64,000 nt of DNA, from the NCBI GenBank assembly GCA_951812665.1, contig CATOST010000018.1, positions 62,001 to 126,000 of the forward strand, in the 5' to 3' direction. Origin of the DNA: an uncultured Acidobacteriota bacterium. GTDB lineage: Bacteria; Acidobacteriota; UBA6911; RPQK01; JAJDTT01. Positions 44,816-53,900 of the stretch are shown here, in pieces. Within the stretch, counting starts at the first letter, position 1, and every line of letters starts with the position of its first letter. Made by a program: the position numbers and the translations under genes. The notes beneath the pieces are model-generated. The model worked only from the letters and a program-made list of their open reading frames with translations. It had not been told where the DNA came from and searched no databases.

Positions 44816-45677
44816 GGGATCCGGGGCCCGCAAAGTTTCCCTGAAGACCCATCTTCTCGTGTTCGGCTCCCTGTTGGCGTTCGTCCTGGTTCCGGGACTG
44901 TTCTGGCATGATGTGTGGTTCGGACGCGTCCTGAACGACACCGAGTTGGACGAGTACCTCAACGACGAGACCAGTCCGCGGCGCATCCAGCATGGATTGG
45001 CCCAATTGGGAGAAAGGCTCGGCGGAGGGGACCCGGAAGCCCGGCGATGGTACCCAAGGGTGATGGAGCTGGCAGGGCATGAAGAGCCGGAGATCCGGAA
45101 CCTTTCCGCCTGGCTGATGGGACAGGACGCCGAATCGGAGGGCTTCCGCCAGCGGCTGCCGGGGCTTCTGAAAGACTCCAATCCCCTGGTTCGCCGGAAC
45201 GCCGCCCTTTCCCTGGTCCGTTTCGGCGATGCCCGGGGACGGCCCGAGTTGCGGTCCATGCTGCTGGCCTGGGTGGTGAAGAGTCCCCAGGCGGGACGGC
45301 TCCGCCTGCTGGTCGAGCCGGATGACGAGATCAGGAGCGGTTCCCCCGTGGCGGAGATCGAACAGGGGGAGACGTCCGTGGCGGTCCAGGCCCCCGTTTC
45401 CGGGAAGGCGGACAACTTGGCCGAGGATGGACAGAGCGTCGATGCGGGCGCCGAATTGATGGTGTTGCTGCCGGACCCGGTGCATCTGTGGGAGGCGCTG
45501 CGGGCTCTCTATCTGGTCGGAACGGAGGAAGACCTGGAGCTGATCCAACCCTATCTGGGCTCGGGAGAGGAGAACGAAAGCATCCGCAGCCAGGCGCACC
45601 TGACCCGTGAAGCCATACTCAATAGAGAAAACCCGCGAGACGAGAAGATTTCAGGGAGTGGGGCGGCGGATCAGTAG
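44805..45677 (+). CDS. Membrane-anchored HEAT-repeat protein with a lipoyl-like domain
   Basis: 290 residues: one N-terminal membrane helix (about 14-35), HEAT-like helices (about 45-165, e.g. LLKDSNPLVRRNAALSLVRFGD), a biotinyl/lipoyl-like barrel (about 166-225: SGSPVAEIEQG, VQAPVSGKADNL, GAELMVLLP) without the usual modified lysine, then a final HEAT-like pair. The gene overlaps DUF420 by 11 bp, suggesting a scaffold role in oxidase assembly. It overlaps the convergent ferredoxin gene by 7 bp. Confidence 0.75.
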   Translation: MPNKGSGARKVSLKTHLLVFGSLLAFVLVPGLFWHDVWFGRVLNDTELDEYLNDETSPRRIQHGLAQLGERLGGGDPEARRWYPRVMELAGHEEPEIRNLSAWLMGQDAESEGFRQRLPGLLKDSNPLVRRNAALSLVRFGDARGRPELRSMLLAWVVKSPQAGRLRLLVEPDDEIRSGSPVAEIEQGETSVAVQAPVSGKADNLAEDGQSVDAGAELMVLLPDPVHLWEALRALYLVGTEEDLELIQPYLGSGEENESIRSQAHLTREAILNRENPRDEKISGSGAADQ

Positions 45678-46012
45678 GGTAGCGATCCGTGACTGCCTTC
45701 GTAGCCCTTGATCGCCACCATGTCGATGGCGTCCCAGGGACATCCGTCCAGGAAGGTCCCCTCCGGGCCCTTGCTGGTGCAGAGCTTGCAGCCGATGCAG
45801 AGGAGAGGATCGACCTCGATCCGGCCGAAGGGCGGATGGTCGTCGTCCGGGATCCAGATCATGCAGTTTTCGATGGGGCAGTAGTCCACGCAGGCCGGAG
45901 ACCCGGAGCAGCCGGTGCAGCAGTCGTTGATGACGGCGACCAGCGCCGGCTTTCGCTTCCGCTTGTCGCTCCGCTTGATGGTGCTGCGGTCTTTCAGAAC
46001 GTCAACTTGCAT
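45671..46012 (-). CDS. 4Fe-4S ferredoxin
   Basis: 113 residues with two cluster motifs: CCTGCSGSPACVDYCP (about 31-46) and CIGCKLCTSKGPEGTFLDGC (about 72-91). The inserts between cysteines are longer than in standard ferredoxins. Convergent with the HEAT gene. The redox partner is unknown. Confidence 0.85.
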   Translation of the reverse strand: MQVDVLKDRSTIKRSDKRKRKPALVAVINDCCTGCSGSPACVDYCPIENCMIWIPDDDHPPFGRIEVDPLLCIGCKLCTSKGPEGTFLDGCPWDAIDMVAIKGYEGSHGSLPY

Positions 46013-46027
46013 TTCGAACCCATTATC

Positions 46028-46492
46028 TCACTTGGCGCGGCGGCGTTTCAACGGGCGCCGCCGTTTCATTGGCCGCCGGCGTTTCACCTTGGGCCTGGGC
46101 TTGGGCGGCGGCGCAACGTCGGGACCGAACCAGGAGACCTCGTAGTCGGGAAAAGCCGCCTTGAAGGTCTGGGCCAGGGATTCCCGGTCCGGGTCCGGGC
46201 CGTATGCCGTGTTCTTGCCGAAGAGAGTGAGAGTTCCGTAGTAGGGGTTGCGGGCCAGCGACCCTCCGCCCTGGACCGTAAACTCTCCTCCCGCGTCCAG
46301 GAATCCCGCGTCGTCCAGATCCCGGAGGGTCCAGCGGATCAGGGCCTCTTCGCTGTCCACGCCGGAACTGATGTAGTTGGAGCCGCGAGCGATCCTCTTG
46401 GTCGCCCCCTCCAACTGCAGCGAGAAGACCAGGTACTGGAAGACGACACCGTCGCCCAGCAATTCGATGTCCCGGATCTCCGCCAGCGCCAT
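46028..46492 (-). CDS. Hypothetical protein with a basic repeated C-terminal tail
   Basis: 154 residues from the ATG at 46492 (MALAEIRDIELLG). The main part reads as a compact alpha/beta domain (VVFQYLVFSLQLEGATKR, FKAAFPDYEVSWFGPD). The tail is proline-rich, then KVKRRRPMKRRRPLKRRR, a Lys/Arg repeat that could bind nucleic acid or polyphosphate. It follows a small membrane protein gene by 11 bp. Function unknown. Confidence 0.6.
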   Translation of the reverse strand: MALAEIRDIELLGDGVVFQYLVFSLQLEGATKRIARGSNYISSGVDSEEALIRWTLRDLDDAGFLDAGGEFTVQGGGSLARNPYYGTLTLFGKNTAYGPDPDRESLAQTFKAAFPDYEVSWFGPDVAPPPKPRPKVKRRRPMKRRRPLKRRRAK

Positions 46493-46503
46493 TTCAACCA
46501 GTC

Positions 46504-46713
46504 CTAAATGGCAACCATAGCTATCGCCATGCCGGCCAGGAGCAACAGAACCCCACCCCGATGCGCCAGGGTGGCGAGGCGGCCGGTTCCGCTCGACCAG
46601 CCCACCACGGTGAGGATCAACGTGCCCGCCAACAAAAGTCCCAAACTCAACCAGATCAATTCGGTTTTTCTCCCGTTCCTTTCGTCCAATTGATATAGAG
46701 CTTTCCGTCCCAA
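46504..46713 (-). CDS. Small two-helix membrane protein
   Basis: Up to 69 residues from a TTG at 46713; a shorter start (TTG 46659, 51 residues) fits the promoter-like sequence at 46692-46720 better. Two helices are visible, LIWLSLGLLLAGTLILTVV and GVLLLLAGMAIAMVAI. It probably shares a transcript with the basic-tail gene. Function unknown. Confidence 0.45.
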   Translation of the reverse strand: MGRKALYQLDERNGRKTELIWLSLGLLLAGTLILTVVGWSSGTGRLATLAHRGGVLLLLAGMAIAMVAI

Positions 46714-46720
46714 TTGTCAA
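46692..46720 (-). promoter_or_regulatory. Possible housekeeping promoter
   Basis: On the minus strand TTGACA, 17 bp, then TATATC. It precedes the two-helix protein gene and, if real, rules out its TTG start at 46713. Confidence 0.4.
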
Positions 46721-46787
46721 AGAAAGTCCCGTGAAGAGATCAGCATGCGAAGGAATAGGGCCGTCCCGGGAGAAGCACTGGCGCCGG

Positions 46788-47036
46788 CTAGACGGCCTTC
46801 TTGGCCCGGGGCTTTCGACGAACGACGCGGGGACGAACCTCGCCCCGGCGCCCGAGTTTCGGCTGAACGACGTTGGTTTTCTGCTGATATCGGGCCTTCG
46901 TCGCCACATAGATCTGGTTCCAGCAGGCGGCGCAGGTGTCCAGGTGCATGAGGAATTCCAGCTTGTCATCCAGGTTCAAGGTGTTGCCCAGGAAGCCTGA
47001 AATTCGCTTCCGGTCGCACCTGTTGAAGGTGGTCAT
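46788..47036 (-). CDS. Anti-sigma-type zinc-finger small protein
   Basis: 82 residues. FLMHLDTCAACWNQI carries the HxxxCxxC motif found in zinc-binding anti-sigma factors; the C-terminal half is basic (RPRVVRRKPRAKKAV) with no membrane helix. No sigma factor gene is adjacent, so the partner is unknown. Confidence 0.65.
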   Translation of the reverse strand: MTTFNRCDRKRISGFLGNTLNLDDKLEFLMHLDTCAACWNQIYVATKARYQQKTNVVQPKLGRRGEVRPRVVRRKPRAKKAV

Positions 47037-47206
47037 GATCGTCTCCTATTGTTGTTGATGGAATTCGGCCGAAAATCGCCGTTGTTCTGAGGTCCAACAA
47101 CAGAGACGGCACTTGGACCCAAACGGTTTCAAACAATTTCGACTCCGGTCCCGGGCGCCGGGACAGATTGCAACCGGAAAACGCCGTCTGTTATCGTGAG
47201 CCGGCC

Positions 47207-47767
47207 ATGATCAACGCCACCCAGATCCGAAAAGGAATGATTATCATCCATCAGAAGGAGCCCCACCGGGTCCGGGAGTCGCAACACCGGGCGCCCGGCA
47301 AGGGAGCCGCCTTTGTCCGGGTTCTGCTGAAGAATCTACGGACCGGAGCGTCCTATGAGCGCCGTTACGCCTCCGGAGACGCCGTGGACCGGGCGACGCT
47401 GGACCATCGGGAAATGGAGTTCCTGTACCGGGACGGGAATGTCTGCCATTTCATGGACACTGAGAACTACGAACAGATCGCGTTGGACCGGGAGGCGTTG
47501 GCCGAAAGTTGGGACTATCTCAAGGAAGGACAGACCATCACGGTGGAGTTCTTCGACGGTAGGCCCATCGGCGTGGAGCTTCCCGGCTCCGTGGAGTTGA
47601 AGGTGGTGGAAACGGAGGCCGAACTGAAGGGAGCCACTGCCAGCAATTCCCCCAAGCCGGCCAGGCTGGAGACCGGCGTCACGGTCCAGGTGCCGCCATT
47701 CATCCGCGAGGGAGAGCTGATCCGCGTCGACCCCTCCCAAGGCCGCTACCTCGAACGCGCCCGCTGA
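47207..47767 (+). CDS. efp: Translation elongation factor P
   Basis: 186 residues with the three-barrel layout. The tip loop is RAPGKGAAF with Lys32 at the modification position, followed by FVRVLLKNLRTG. The C-terminal block is TGVTVQVPPFIREGELIRVD. EF-P rescues ribosomes stalled at polyproline; several proteins in this window are proline-rich, e.g. the first coxC product. ATG 47207 chosen by homology of the start (MINATQIRKG). Confidence 0.95.
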   Translation: MINATQIRKGMIIIHQKEPHRVRESQHRAPGKGAAFVRVLLKNLRTGASYERRYASGDAVDRATLDHREMEFLYRDGNVCHFMDTENYEQIALDREALAESWDYLKEGQTITVEFFDGRPIGVELPGSVELKVVETEAELKGATASNSPKPARLETGVTVQVPPFIREGELIRVDPSQGRYLERAR

Positions 47768-47773
47768 CTGGAG

Positions 47774-47951
47774 GGGGGACATTCTTGTCCCCCACTGGGA
47801 GGGGACTTTTAGTCCCCCATTCTTCTGTGTTGCTATGCGATTCGGTGGGCGGAAAGTGTAGAGGGAGGACGATCGTCCCCCCTAACCCCCCCTAATCGGC
47901 GGCAAGAAAGCCGCCGCTCCTAGTCGGCGACAAGAAAGTCGCCGCTCCCTC
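47774..47951. repeat. Cluster of short hairpins, several with a CAAGAA(A/T)G loop
   Basis: Stem pairs at 47774-47793 and 47801-47817, a palindrome at 47867-47878 (GGACGATCGTCC), and two tandem 28-bp units at 47896 and 47924. The first hairpin, read on the minus strand, and the last two share the loop CAAGAA(A/T)G on different GC stems. There is no T run, so these are not ordinary terminators. They fill the gap between efp and addB. Confidence 0.75.
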
Positions 47952-47981
47952 CGGGTCAGTCCCCCAGGGTAAATTGGACCC

Positions 47982-50900
47982 GTGGGAGAGGTTTTCATTT
48001 GTCATGGACCCGCCGGGGGCGACCGGTCGCGGCGGCTGCTCGAGGAGCGGCTCCGGGAGTCCCGAGGCCGGTCGCCCGAGTTCCTCTACGTCGTCGCTTC
48101 CCGCTGGCGAAAACACCAGTTGGCGCGGACGTTTCTGAAGGCGAACCCCCGCAGCTTCGAAATTCCGATCCTCACGTTTCAGGATCTGGTCGGCACCCTC
48201 TTCCGGGAGATCGGATCCGGCCGGAGAGTGGCCTCGGAGACCGGCAGGAGATGCCTGCTGGAGGCGGTCCTGGAGGAGGATCCCGGTTCGGCCGAGCAAA
48301 ACGGGCAAGAGCAACCGGTGTCCCTTTCCGAGGCTGAGGCCTGGGTGTCGATGCTCAAGGGCCGGGGCCTGACCAGCGAACCCCTGATTCATCTCCATCT
48401 CCAGCGGGAGGACCGCGACCAGGAGGAAGCGAGCCGGTTGATACGGATCTTCCTCGCCTACCAGAGGAGGCTGGAGGAGCAAGGTTGGGAAGACGCGGCG
48501 GGGGTTCGCCTGAATGTCTATGAAGCTCTCCTGACCGGTTCGGTGGACTGCCGCGACCGGTTTCCCCGCATCAGAGAGATTCTTTTCGAGGGGCTGATTG
48601 CCCGAACGCCGGTGGAGAAGGGGCTGGTGCGCCTGCTGGCGGATCAGGTCGGGAAGGCCATCTTCTCGCTGGATCTGGAGTCTCCTCACGAAGAAACGCG
48701 CCCGTTCACGCTTCCGGTGTCCACAGTAAGAGAATGCTGGGAAGGAACGAACCCGACCTGGTGTTTCCAGGCGGCGGACGAGGAGCCCGCTCAACTACGC
48801 TTTACCCGGCCGCCGCACCGCGAGGCCGAGATCCGGATGTTGGCCCGGGAAATCCAGGAGCTCAAGACCGGGAGGCCTCAACTCCGGTGGTCCCGGGTGG
48901 GTGTCGCCTGCCCCCGTGACGAGAGCTACCTGTTGCTCTTGAGGGAGATCTTCTCCGGGCTGGACATCCCCTGGGTGAACCTGCATGGAGACGCCGTCAG
49001 GTCCACGAACGCCTTCAGAGTTTTGGTGGGGTACGTCGAGTTGTTGTGGCGCGACTTCCGGCGGGACGACCTGTTCGATTTCCTCTCCTCACCCTGGATC
49101 GATCCGGATGGGATCTCGCCGGATCGAGTTCGGCTCCTGGAGCAGCTGGCCTGCCGCGGAGGCTTCGGGGGCGGCGGAGAGGCGTGGACCGAAACGTTCC
49201 CGGGATGGATCGAGGAGAAACGGGCCGAGTCTCCGGAAGCACCGGGTTCAGTTCCGGCGGGTTGCGCGGAGATTTTTCGGCAATTGGTCCGGAAGCTCCA
49301 AGCCGATTCGTCGCGGCTCCGAACGGCCGGAGAGTGGGTTTCCCTGTTGGCCGGCCGGTTGGGCCCGCTCCTTCGGGTGCCGGGCGGGCCTGGGAATTGG
49401 GGAAGAACCGAGGGCCAGGCGCTGGCCCGGCTCCAGGCGAGTCTCCAAGAGGCTGCCCTGCTTTGGGGAGATTGCCCTCTCGGTCTCGAGCGCTTCCGCT
49501 CCTTGCTCCACCGGCAGGTTTCCCGGATCCGGATTCCCCCCTCCCTGGATCGGGAAGCCGTTGTCGTGGGGAGTGCCCGTCACCTGCAGGAGTGCGAGTT
49601 CCGGCATCTCTTCTGGCTCGATTTCTCGGAGGGGCGGATTCCTTCCCGGAGTCCGATTTCGATATCCGCAATTGGATCCCGGGTGCCGGAGGAACTGTCG
49701 ATCTTTCATGGAATCCGCTGCCGGAGTCGGGAAACGGTGCTTTTGTCCTCGCCCCGGCACGCCGGCAACGGTCCGGCGTTGCCCAGCCATGTGCTGGAGT
49801 ACCTGGAGTATCGGGAAGAGGTCTTGCCTGACTTGGAGGCGCCGCTGGGGCCGGCGCAGGATACGGCGAGAGGCGAAAACGTCAGCCGCGGAGTTCGGGC
49901 GCTGTCCCTGAGGCGGTCGGGTCACCCCAACGCCTTCGCCGGGGTCGTCGCCCGGCCGGATGTGCTGGACCGGATGCGCCGGCGTCACTTTCCGGCCGGG
50001 ATGGACCTCTCTCCGACTCGACTGGAAGAGTACGGACGGTGTGGATTCCGGTACTTCGTCCGGACGATGCTCGGGACCAAGCCACCGTCGCCGTCGGGTG
50101 TGAACCTGGTGCGGGAACAGCAGCGGCTGGTTCGCAGGATTCTGTCCCGCTATTCGCAGGACGCCGCCGCGAGCCGCCCCCCGGATCTCGAAGACGATCG
50201 GCGTCGGATGGCAGGCATCGTCCGGGAAGAACTGGAACAGTTGAGGCAGACTCTTCCCGCAGTCGGCGGGTTGCGCTGGGAACAGATGCAGACCTGGCTC
50301 ATGGACGGACTGGAAGACTCGAACCCGCCGGGGTTGCTGATGCGTTTTCTGGAGGAGGATCGGGAGAGGGAACCGGACTCGGAGGTCCATTCCGTGGAGA
50401 CCTCTCTGGGACCCCTCGTCCTGGGCCATCTTCCTCCCGGCGCGGGGTCCGGTGACGGGCCGGCGCCGCCGGTTCGCCTGAAGGGTTTTCTGGACCGGAT
50501 CGATCGGACTCCCGAGGGTCTTCAACTGGTGTCCTACCTGGCGGGACGCCGGAGTCGTCTGCGCCGGATCAAGGAGGGCTGGGGTTTTCGCCTCCCGTTG
50601 TCCCTGCTTCTGGCGCAGTCCTTTCTGGGCAAGACGGCGTCCGGAGGCTTCTACCATGTCGGCCTGCCCGGGTACCTGCAGTGGCGGCCATTGCGGAAAC
50701 CGGGGAGCCGGGCGCCGGCGGAGGACCTGGAACAACTGACGGATCGCTATCGGGAGGAGGCTTTGCTGGCCGCCCGAGGGATCTATTGCGGGACCTTTCC
50801 CGTGACCACGCACAAGCCCGCGTCGGCCGGTTGCGCCCACTGCGACTACAGTCGGGTCTGCCGGCGGGAGGAGGCGCAGGCCGGAGGGACGTACGTATGA
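47982..50900 (+). CDS. addB: AddB-like helicase/nuclease subunit with degraded nuclease and Walker A motifs
   Basis: 972 residues from GTG 47982. The layout matches AddB: helicase-like N-terminal half and C-terminal nuclease domain. The iron-sulfur cysteines are intact (Cys687 in EYGRCGFRY; Cys951, Cys954, Cys960). The Walker A site reads GPAGGDRS, without GKT. The nuclease region reads GFLDRID then VSYLAG (831-855), where active AddB has DYK; both key residues are lost. It may be structural only. Four-base overlap with addA. Confidence 0.85.
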   Translation: MGEVFICHGPAGGDRSRRLLEERLRESRGRSPEFLYVVASRWRKHQLARTFLKANPRSFEIPILTFQDLVGTLFREIGSGRRVASETGRRCLLEAVLEEDPGSAEQNGQEQPVSLSEAEAWVSMLKGRGLTSEPLIHLHLQREDRDQEEASRLIRIFLAYQRRLEEQGWEDAAGVRLNVYEALLTGSVDCRDRFPRIREILFEGLIARTPVEKGLVRLLADQVGKAIFSLDLESPHEETRPFTLPVSTVRECWEGTNPTWCFQAADEEPAQLRFTRPPHREAEIRMLAREIQELKTGRPQLRWSRVGVACPRDESYLLLLREIFSGLDIPWVNLHGDAVRSTNAFRVLVGYVELLWRDFRRDDLFDFLSSPWIDPDGISPDRVRLLEQLACRGGFGGGGEAWTETFPGWIEEKRAESPEAPGSVPAGCAEIFRQLVRKLQADSSRLRTAGEWVSLLAGRLGPLLRVPGGPGNWGRTEGQALARLQASLQEAALLWGDCPLGLERFRSLLHRQVSRIRIPPSLDREAVVVGSARHLQECEFRHLFWLDFSEGRIPSRSPISISAIGSRVPEELSIFHGIRCRSRETVLLSSPRHAGNGPALPSHVLEYLEYREEVLPDLEAPLGPAQDTARGENVSRGVRALSLRRSGHPNAFAGVVARPDVLDRMRRRHFPAGMDLSPTRLEEYGRCGFRYFVRTMLGTKPPSPSGVNLVREQQRLVRRILSRYSQDAAASRPPDLEDDRRRMAGIVREELEQLRQTLPAVGGLRWEQMQTWLMDGLEDSNPPGLLMRFLEEDREREPDSEVHSVETSLGPLVLGHLPPGAGSGDGPAPPVRLKGFLDRIDRTPEGLQLVSYLAGRRSRLRRIKEGWGFRLPLSLLLAQSFLGKTASGGFYHVGLPGYLQWRPLRKPGSRAPAEDLEQLTDRYREEALLAARGIYCGTFPVTTHKPASAGCAHCDYSRVCRREEAQAGGTYV

Positions 50901-53900
50901 CTCCGGCCGTCTCCGCATCCGTCCGGGAGAGAACCGCCGCGAGCCCGTCCCGAAACCGGGAAACCGACCCGGAGCCGAGATACGATGAGGCCCAGCGCCG
51001 AGCCCTCGACCTCTCCTCCCACATGGTCGTGTCCGCGGCGGCCGGATCCGGCAAGACACGGGTTCTGGTGGGGCGCTACCTGCGGATCCTGGAAGGTTAC
51101 GGGCACCAGCCTCACCAGACCGTCGCCATCACCTTCACCGAGGAAGCGGCTTCCCAAATGTCCGCGCGCATCCGGGAAGGGGTCCTGGCCAGACTCTTTT
51201 CAGCTCCCTCCCCAGAAACAAAACGTCCCTGGGAACAGGCGCTGGAGGCCCTGGGAGACACTCCCATCACCACCCTGCATGGCTTCTGCCTGAGGATTCT
51301 CAGGGAACACGGCAGCCGGATCGGCCTCGATCCCGGCTTCGCCGTCCTGAACGGAGGGGATCAGCGGCTGCTGCTGGACCGGTGTCTCCGGGAGCTGCTC
51401 GACTCCTGGTCTCGCACCCGGCTTCCCGCGTTCGCGACGCTGCTTCGGTATCTGCCCTACCGGAGAATCGAAAGGGTCCTGACCGAGCTGGTGCAGAGAC
51501 GGAATCACCTGGCGGCTCGCTCGTCCCTTGACCAGGCGGAGAGCCTGCGCCGCCTTTATCGGCGGGAAACGGCACACTTCCTGACGCGGTCGGGTCTGTG
51601 GGGCCGGTTGTTGCGCCTCCTGGAGCGGGTGCCGAAGCGGCTCTTGATCCGGAACGATTCCTTTGCCCGAAAATCCGTCCGTCAGCGAGAACTTTTCGGA
51701 ATTCGCCCCACGTTGGACGAGATGGAGTTCCTGGTTCGGTTCCAGGAATCTCTGGGCCTGGTGGCCCGGCCTTCCAAAGCCTGGAAGGACTGGGAACATC
51801 GGGCCGACCTGGTGAAGTGCTGGAAGGGTCTCAAAGAGGAATATGGCCGTTATCCGCTGCAGGTCTCCCGCCCGTCCGATGAATCCGGTTTCGACGGCGA
51901 CGCTCACTTCGAGAAGGCGACGCTGGCTCTGGAGGAACTGGCCGGACTGGCGTTGGCTCGCTATCGTTCCGAGAAGGGGCAGGACTCGCTGCTGGACTTC
52001 GAAGATCTTCTGGCGCTGGCTCGTTCCTTGGTCCGTTTGCCGGAAGTTCGAAGGATATTGCGGATCCGGCATCGATTTTTTTTGGTGGACGAATTTCAGG
52101 ACACCAACCGCCTGCAGTGGGAGATCCTCAAGCCGTTGCTGGGTCCCGGCTCGAATTTCTTCGCCGTCGGCGACGACAAGCAGTCCATCTATCGCTTCCG
52201 GGATGCCGACGTCTCGGTGTTTCGAGCGGTTCGGAAGTGGGTCCGGAACCGGGGACGCGTCGTCGAGTTGCGCCGGAACTACCGCTCGCATACCAGCTTG
52301 GTGCGTTTCAGCAACCGGGTCTTCCGGAACCTGATGCAACCGGGGTTGGACTATGAGGCGGTTCATCAGGAAATGACGCCGGTCCGGCAAGAGTCCGTGG
52401 TAGAGAACCCGGGCGCCCGGGGGCTGTTCTACGAAAAGCTCCCCCAGGGGTACGACTCCGAAGCCGAAGTGGCGGCGGAGGCGGCCAAGGGCCTGCTGTC
52501 GGAAGGGTTCCAGGCCCATGAGATCGGGGTCCTGCTCCGGAATCGCAACCGGCTTCAGGAGTTCGAGAATGCGTTCTGCCGCTGGGGTCTGCCCTTTGCC
52601 GCCCGGGGGGGCAATCGGCTTCACGATCAACCCGAGATCGTGGACCTGGCGAATCTACTCGGCTTTCTGGATGATCCTGGGCGGGACCTGGAATTGCTGG
52701 GGGTTCTCCGGAGTCCCCTGTTCAATTTCTCGGACGAGGACCTCCTGCTCCTTTCGCTTCGGGAGGGGTCCGGGATCTGGACGAAGCTGCGGTCCACGGA
52801 ATCTCCCGCGGGAAGCGCGCCCCGGAATTGGGTCTACGCGCGGGAATCGTTGGAAGCGTGGCTCCAGGCGCCCTATCTGGGATCGGCGGCCCTCCTGGCC
52901 CGTGCGGTCACAGAGACCGGCTACGATGAGATCATGGCGGACGGCGGCCGGGGAGATCTGGCCCGGACCAGTATCCACCGGCTGCTGGAACTGGCCCGGA
53001 GATTCGAGATCGACCATGGACCCTCCCGGCGTCCCTTTCTCCGCTACCTGGAGGGGCTCCGCCGGCTCGGAGCCCACGAAGGGGGATTCGCGGAAGGGGG
53101 ATCGGACCGGATCCGGGTCCACACCATCCACGGATCCAAGGGCCTGCAATATCCGGCGGTCATTCTTCCCGATCTGGGTGCGCCGCTCCTGGCCGGGATG
53201 AACGACCCTTTCTTCGGCCAGAGGTTGGGGTGGGAAGAGGGCCGGTATTGTTTCGGCCTCTCGATCCGGAATCCGCTGCGGAATTATGAGGAATACCGGC
53301 ATCCGCAGTACGAGATGTTGCGGCGGCTGGATCGGTATCGCCAGACGGCCGAGGAGAAACGGCTCCTCTACGTGGCCCTGACCCGGGCCCGTGAGAGATT
53401 GGTCTTGATCGGGAAGAAGTCGGGACGGCCATCCTACGCCCGCTGGTTGCAGGAAGCGGACGCAGAAGCCTCCATGGCCCCGTTGACCCTGCGGCCTCTC
53501 GACCGCTCCCGCAAGTCGACCGGGCGGGAGGCAGAAGAGAACGAGCTCTCTCCCGCCGTCTCCTCCCAGGTTCTCGCCGGAGGGCCGGCCTTGGCCGGTC
53601 GGAGCCATGGTCTCGATTCGGCCGTCGACAGTTGGAGCAAGACCACCTGGACACCGACCGAGATCGTCTCCTACTATCGATGCCCCCGGAGCTTCTTCCA
53701 CTCCCGGGTGGAGGGACGGACGGAGGCGCCGGCCACGGGTTGGCGCGCGAGCCCGTCGGCGCTGGTGGGCTCGGCCGTGCACGAGTTGCTGGAGAATCAG
53801 GGTGCGTTGGGAAGTGAAGCGGAGGGAGAACGTTTCCGGGACCGGTGGCGGGCGAGGCTTGGCTCCGTCTATTCGGAGGCGGAAATTCGCCGGATGAGTC

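Noticed and set aside
47896..47951. CRISPR or tandem array of 28-mers
   Set aside because: Only two units with no spacer; better explained as two hairpins.
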